NCBI GenBank assembly: GCA_030848705.1
Contig: CM061236.1
Span: 135,771,970-135,835,969 of the forward strand
DNA length: 64,000 nucleotides
Direction: 5' to 3'
Source: Heracleum sosnowskyi
Taxonomy: Eukaryota > Streptophyta > Magnoliopsida > Apiales > Apiaceae
A program made the translations under genes and the position numbers. Below the pieces are notes generated by a model, which saw only the letters and a list, made by a program, of their open reading frames with translations, had not been told where the DNA came from and made no database searches. Shown in pieces: positions 59,663 through 64,000 of the stretch (position 1 is the first letter of the stretch; the number at the start of each line of letters is the position of its first letter).

Positions 59663-62546
59663 TATTATACGTCACCCCCACCTGTTGCCAACAACGTGCA
59701 ACAAAGTCACAGTCAAAGAACACATGTAAGAGGTGTTCAACATCAGTTCCACTCATAGGATATATAACATGAACTGAATGAACTCTTCTCTACAGAATGT
59801 TACGAACTAAGATATTATTCATGCATAAACGCTATAAAAAGTATATAAACTTTGGTGGTAATTTTAAACACCACAACCATTTCCAACCATTAGACTGTGT
59901 ATTTTGAATTTGTGGCAAGTTATTGTGTTGCCAAACCTGAAAACCCGACTTAACAGAATATCGCCCCTCTTTTATGTGCACCCACATAATTCTACCACTA
60001 GCACCATGTTGTGGAATGTTTGTTGCCAGAATGGCTCTAATATCAGCATCAACAAATGACTCTGTGATGTTTTGAACATCCCATTTTAACAAATTTGGGT
60101 TAAACAAATTGCATACCTTGGAGTTTCTATCAAAATTATACTCTCAATCTTCGACTATGAACTCACTTTTTCCCCTGAGCCAAGGATCATTACAAATCTT
60201 AATACTTTCTCCGTTGCCCACCACCCATCTAAAACCTTTCTTCAACTCTTCTTTAACTGCCCAGATACCTGCCCATATAAAACTTGAACCACCCTTCCTA
60301 GAAGCTGCAAGAATGTGATCTTCTGGAAAATACCTAGCTTTATAAACTCTAGCAACAAGTGTATTTGGATTGTTAAGAAAATTCCATACATGCTTACGTA
60401 ACATGGCCAAGTTGAAGCCATGAAGGTTTTGAAATCGCAAACCTCCTTTTGACTTTGCCATACTCATATTGTCCCATGAAAGCCAGTGAATTCCTTTGTT
60501 GTTTGCTGAATTAGAACTCCATCAAAAACCATTAAGCATACGTTCAATCTCTTGACATAATGTTTTCGGAAGCAGAAAACATGACATACAATAAGATGGT
60601 ATTGCATGAGCTACATTCTTAATCAACACAGCCTTCCCGACTCTAGACAAGAGTTTCACATTCCACCCCATCCCCGAATTCTTCTCCACACTATGTCCTT
60701 CAAAAAGTTGAATACTGACTTCTTTGACCTTCCAATCAGCGATGGAAGGCCAAGATATTTACCTTCTGTAAGATCGTTCCAGACACCTAGAATTTCTGAA
60801 ATTTCATGTTGCTTATCTCGTGTGACATTGGAGCTGAAAAAGATTCCCGATTTCTGGAAGTTAACAACTTGACCTGATAGCCTCTCATACGTGTTAAGGA
60901 TGGCTTTAATCACATGGGCTTCAGTATTATTAGCTCGAAAAAAGAGGAAACTATCATCTGCGAAAAGTAGATGGGTGATAGACGGAGCTGTTGGACTAAG
61001 AGAACATGATAGACCCTCCAAACATAAAAGAAAGAGATAGGGCGACAATGGGTCTCCGTGACGTAATCCCCTCTTAGGAATAATTGGACCAATAAGAGAA
61101 CCATTAAAACAAACGGAATACTGGACAGTACTTACACAAAGCATGATCCACTGAACCCATTTTTGACAAAAACCCATATGTGTCATTCTTGTCTTCAGAT
61201 AAACCCAATCAACCCGGTCATAGGCTTTGCTTATGTCAAGCTTCAGCGCCACATCTCCCTCATTTCCCGTACGCTTTATTTTCATATAGTGAATCATCTC
61301 AAAGGCTACTAACACATTATCAGAGATGTTGCGGCCTGGAACAAAAGCCGATTGATTTTCCAAAATAATTCCAAGTAGAATTACCTTTAACCGATTAGCT
61401 AATACCTTGGCAAAGATCTTGTACAGAACATTACAAAGAGAAATTGGTCTCAAGTATTTCATACAATTTGCGTTCTCTTTCTTAGGGATGAGCACCACGT
61501 TGGTGTCATTAAGCTCAGTAGGGAAACTACAAGATTGGAGCCATTCTTTGCAACTGGAAAAAAATTCTCTACCTAAACTCGACCAAAAATGTTGGAAAAA
61601 GCAGAATTTAAGCCATCTGGGCCTGATGCTTTATCCGGATGCATCTGTTTTATTGCCACGGTGAACTCTTTGAAAGAAAGGTTAGCAACAAGCCTCTGAT
61701 TTTGTTCTTCAGTTATAAGCATTCCATTTCCTTCATCATCAATCAGATTTTGCTGAGTCTGACTCAAACACATTATTAAAATACTCAAGAACAACCTGAC
61801 ACATACCTTCTTTATCCGTTACTACCTCCCCGTTTTCTGCCTTGAGATGCGTAATATGGTTAGCTTTCTTCATGGCTGAAGCGTAAGCATTGAAGAACTT
61901 TGAATTTGTATCTCCTTTTGCTAACCAAAAGACTTTGGCTCTTTGCTTCCAATATATCTCTTCATGAAGAAGAATTTTATGCAGTTCATTTCTTTCCAGA
62001 AAATATTTTTTAATGCTCTCCACATCCATTTTATTCACCAGATGATCTAGGATTTCCTTCTGCTTACGTACCTTGTCTCTAAATTTGTGAAAGAAGTTCC
62101 TCCCCCATTTGGTCATAAAGGATGAAACTGACATCAGCTTTGGTAAGAGATGTAATTTTGGAAGCCCATCCCAAATTTTCGAAACTTCATTGTGAAAACC
62201 TGATTCCTTAAGCCACGTGTTTTCGAACTTAAATCTGAACTGTTTCTCAGATAAAACAACATTACACAATTCCAGCATAATGGGATCATGATCCAAATAA
62301 ATGGTGTGATGAACCATAAGTTTGCAGAAAGGAAAAAGATGCCACCACTACCCTGTTGCAAATGTTCGATCAAGCCGTTCACGAACCCAATATGAAGTGC
62401 CTTTGCTTTCTCCCATGTGAATCTCCCCCGATAAATCAACTTCGATTAACTCTAAGTCTTCAATGTGGCTGACCTGAACCCATCCATTAAATACCGGGGA
62501 TGAACAATGTTTCCTTCCTTATCGCTCTGAGTATAATTTTTTAAGA
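59663..62546 (-). pseudogene. 5'-truncated plant LINE: reverse transcriptase region
   Basis: Minus-strand pieces follow LINE order. At about 62546-62320 is the end of the endonuclease (HPRYLMDGF, RFTWEKAKALH, DHDPIMLE). At 62317-61739 is the long linker (FENTWLKESGFHNEVSKIW, YWKQRAKVFWLAKGDTNSKF). At 61794-61573 is AIKQMHPDKASGPDGLNSAF. At 61498-60656 is the reverse transcriptase with RPISLCNVLYKIFAKVLANR, ALKLDISKAYDRVDW, GLRHGDPLSPYLF and catalytic FADD. At 60467-59832 is the thumb and connection (KGGLRFQNLHGFNLAMLRKH). At 59756-59663 is the zinc knuckle (EHLLHVFFDCDFVARCW). The frame is broken at several junctions. The 5' end, with most of the endonuclease and any ORF1, is missing, as is common for LINEs. 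The element continues leftwards as three fragments. Confidence 0.88.
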
Positions 62547-62869
62547 CGTTCTTCTCAATTCTTAAGCTTTCAAAAGTTTTCTAAAATAGTAAAGTTTTAT
62601 AATATAAAAATTACCTACATTCACTACTTTCATCCATTATATCCACTTTATACATCATATTGATTATTCCTACCACTTTACTCACTTTCTTACTTTTTTT
62701 CACTAATTTAAACTTTTTTTTAACTTCCATGCTCAACCCCAATGTAAAGAATTGGGTGGGACGAAGGGAATACATGATATAACAATTTGAATGTCAAATT
62801 ATTATAATTTCAAGGGTTTTTAAAAAAATTGTTAATTTTTGATACAATCTTGGTATTCTTTTACATAAC
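62547..62869. other. Spacer, possibly an eroded MITE
   Basis: It is AT-rich, with CAATGTAAAGAATTGGGTGG then GACGAAGGGAATAC at about 62741-62775. That resembles the GGGACGGAGGGAGTA end seen in some plant MITEs. I could not find the other end, so no element is called. Confidence 0.35.
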
Positions 62870-63925
62870 TGTTAGGATTTATGGGTGATAGCTATGAGAC
62901 AACTTAACTAGATAATTTAAATACTTAATTTTATTAAGTATGAACATACTGTCACAGCCTGAGTATGTCTTTGTAACTGTTTTTGTTTAGTGCAAATAAG
63001 ATTCTAGTGCATCTTGGTAGAAGTTCATTTATTTGTTCAAGCCTCAAGAAGTACTCATGATGGACATCAAGAATAAAGATTACTGTCACAACATTGACAG
63101 TAAGGTTACAAGAAGACAGCATGTTGCAAGTCACGACAGTACATTCACTCTGACAGCAACATTGGCGGAAGCCCTCGGACATCAACTTTACTTTAGCCTG
63201 ACATCAAGCTTGGAAATCCTGACAGCACCTTCTGCGGAGATTTCTTACTGTCACCAAAAGCGCATTATTGTGACAACAAGCTTAGCCATCAGGATACTGT
63301 CACGAAGGGATAACATTTGTATTGGGGAACAACCCAGTCAAACTTGTGACATTTTGGATGTTCAAGAAACAGGCGTGTTGCAGAATCCCAACACTGCAAC
63401 AGGTCTGCAAGACTACGACCGAAACTTGAGAGATCACATGACAAAGCTCACCAATTCCAGAGTAAGACAAATCTACATCTACTGAATTGTGTTAGGTTAA
63501 TATAGAATGTTTCTAGATTGCTTTGTTCTGTACTGATAAGCTGTTTGTATAGCAATTTAGGAAAGATTCACGGGTAGGAAATTTGTAAGAAGCTGCCACA
63601 TGAAAATGACAGCAGCTTCACAAGACCCGTGTTGATAGTGATATGATTAGTCTACTTAGACTATCTCTCAATCCATTCTTTGTAATCACTTGAGAAACTG
63701 AAGCTCAAAAAAACAAACATTTTCTTGAGGTTGTAGCAACCCATTGCAAAATAAATAAAACATTTATTTTGTGAGAAATACTCGTGTGTTTACTTGTGTT
63801 TGCATTCCATAAACTGATAAACGTTAATCTTAGTTTTTGTTGTTGAAACGTAGATTGAGATTTATCAGTATTGCATTCAACCCCCCCCCCCCCCCCCCCG
63901 CTTCTACAATAGTCAAGGACCAACA
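62870..63925 (+). mobile_element. Solo LTR, Copia/Sirevirus-like, 1056 bp
   Basis: It begins TGTTAGGATTTATGG and ends AAGGACCAACA, so the ends form TGTT...AACA. A perfect 5-bp duplication ATAAC flanks it (62865-62869 and 63926-63930). There is no primer-binding site after it, so this is a solo LTR left by LTR-LTR recombination. The ending (TTCAAC, C-run, CTTCTACAATAGTCAAGGACC) resembles Sirevirus-type Copia LTRs; the lineage is from memory. The 150-codon frame at 63033-63485 lies wholly inside the LTR and shows no domain. Confidence 0.85.
63881..63899 (+). repeat. Poly-C run of 19
   Basis: Nineteen consecutive C inside the solo LTR. The length is likely unreliable in sequencing and variable in nature. 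Confidence 0.95.
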
Positions 63926-63930
63926 ATAAC

Positions 63931-64000
63931 TAAAACACAATTCTTGTATTATATGTAGCTTAATCTCCATCTTTTTTTTAAATAATACGAAAATTGCATT
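63931..64000. other. End of window, nothing recognised
   Basis: AT-rich sequence after the solo LTR. Confidence 0.5.

Noticed and set aside
60109..61664. Plus-strand frames (60109-60318, 60606-60872, 61407-61664)
   Set aside because: They are shadows of the minus-strand LINE reverse-transcriptase region, which matches LINE motifs in order.
63033..63485. 150-codon open frame on the + strand
   Set aside because: It lies wholly within the solo LTR, has no domain-like pattern, and LTRs of this type are non-coding.

Overview
This is nuclear DNA from a flowering plant, almost certainly a eudicot. It is AT-rich, its genes are split by GT-AG introns, and plant transposable elements fill most of the intergenic space. 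The two host genes give no firm family. An Apiaceae-like genome is possible, but that is a guess. I see no bacterial, viral or organellar segment.

Two host genes lie head to tail on the + strand in the middle. A pectin acetylesterase gene (24837-28659, 12 coding exons, 413 aa, secreted) acts on cell-wall pectin. Tripeptidyl-peptidase II, TPP2 (30069-45107, 34 coding exons, 1300 aa from the chosen start), is a giant cytosolic subtilisin-type peptidase. Every exon junction in both models keeps frame and follows GT-AG, so both look intact. They are neighbours without an obvious functional link.

The left flank (1-24 kb) is layered transposon DNA. In order it holds an LTR retroelement with 2-kb LTRs and only a 189-bp interior, an hAT-type MITE with an 8-bp target duplication, and a 2.5-kb Helitron whose 3' end lies inside a duplication/inverted-triplication/duplication rearrangement. 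A second hAT MITE follows, then a tandem array of a 1.5-kb unit rich in 15-bp palindromes. A 7-kb Helitron carrying an RPA1-like remnant sits exactly at a unit junction of that array, and the neighbouring units show the empty site. A short minus-strand Helitron and a third hAT MITE complete the flank.

The right flank (45.8-62.5 kb) is one 5'-truncated LINE on the minus strand, exploded by later insertions. A CACTA element and an 8.3-kb Helitron lie towards its 3' end. A Mutator-like element sits in its zinc-finger region, and that element itself contains a pogo/Tigger-like transposon with a frameshifted, N-terminally truncated transposase. The LINE reading can be followed across the Helitron and MULE breaks. 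The window closes with a solo LTR of Copia/Sirevirus type with a perfect 5-bp target duplication.

I did not find a convincing new biochemical system. The most unusual items are structural: the inverted triplication, the palindrome-dense array with its Helitron and visible empty site, Helitrons with a second internal 5' terminus, and a TPP2 first intron built from repeats of its own exon 1 splice junction.
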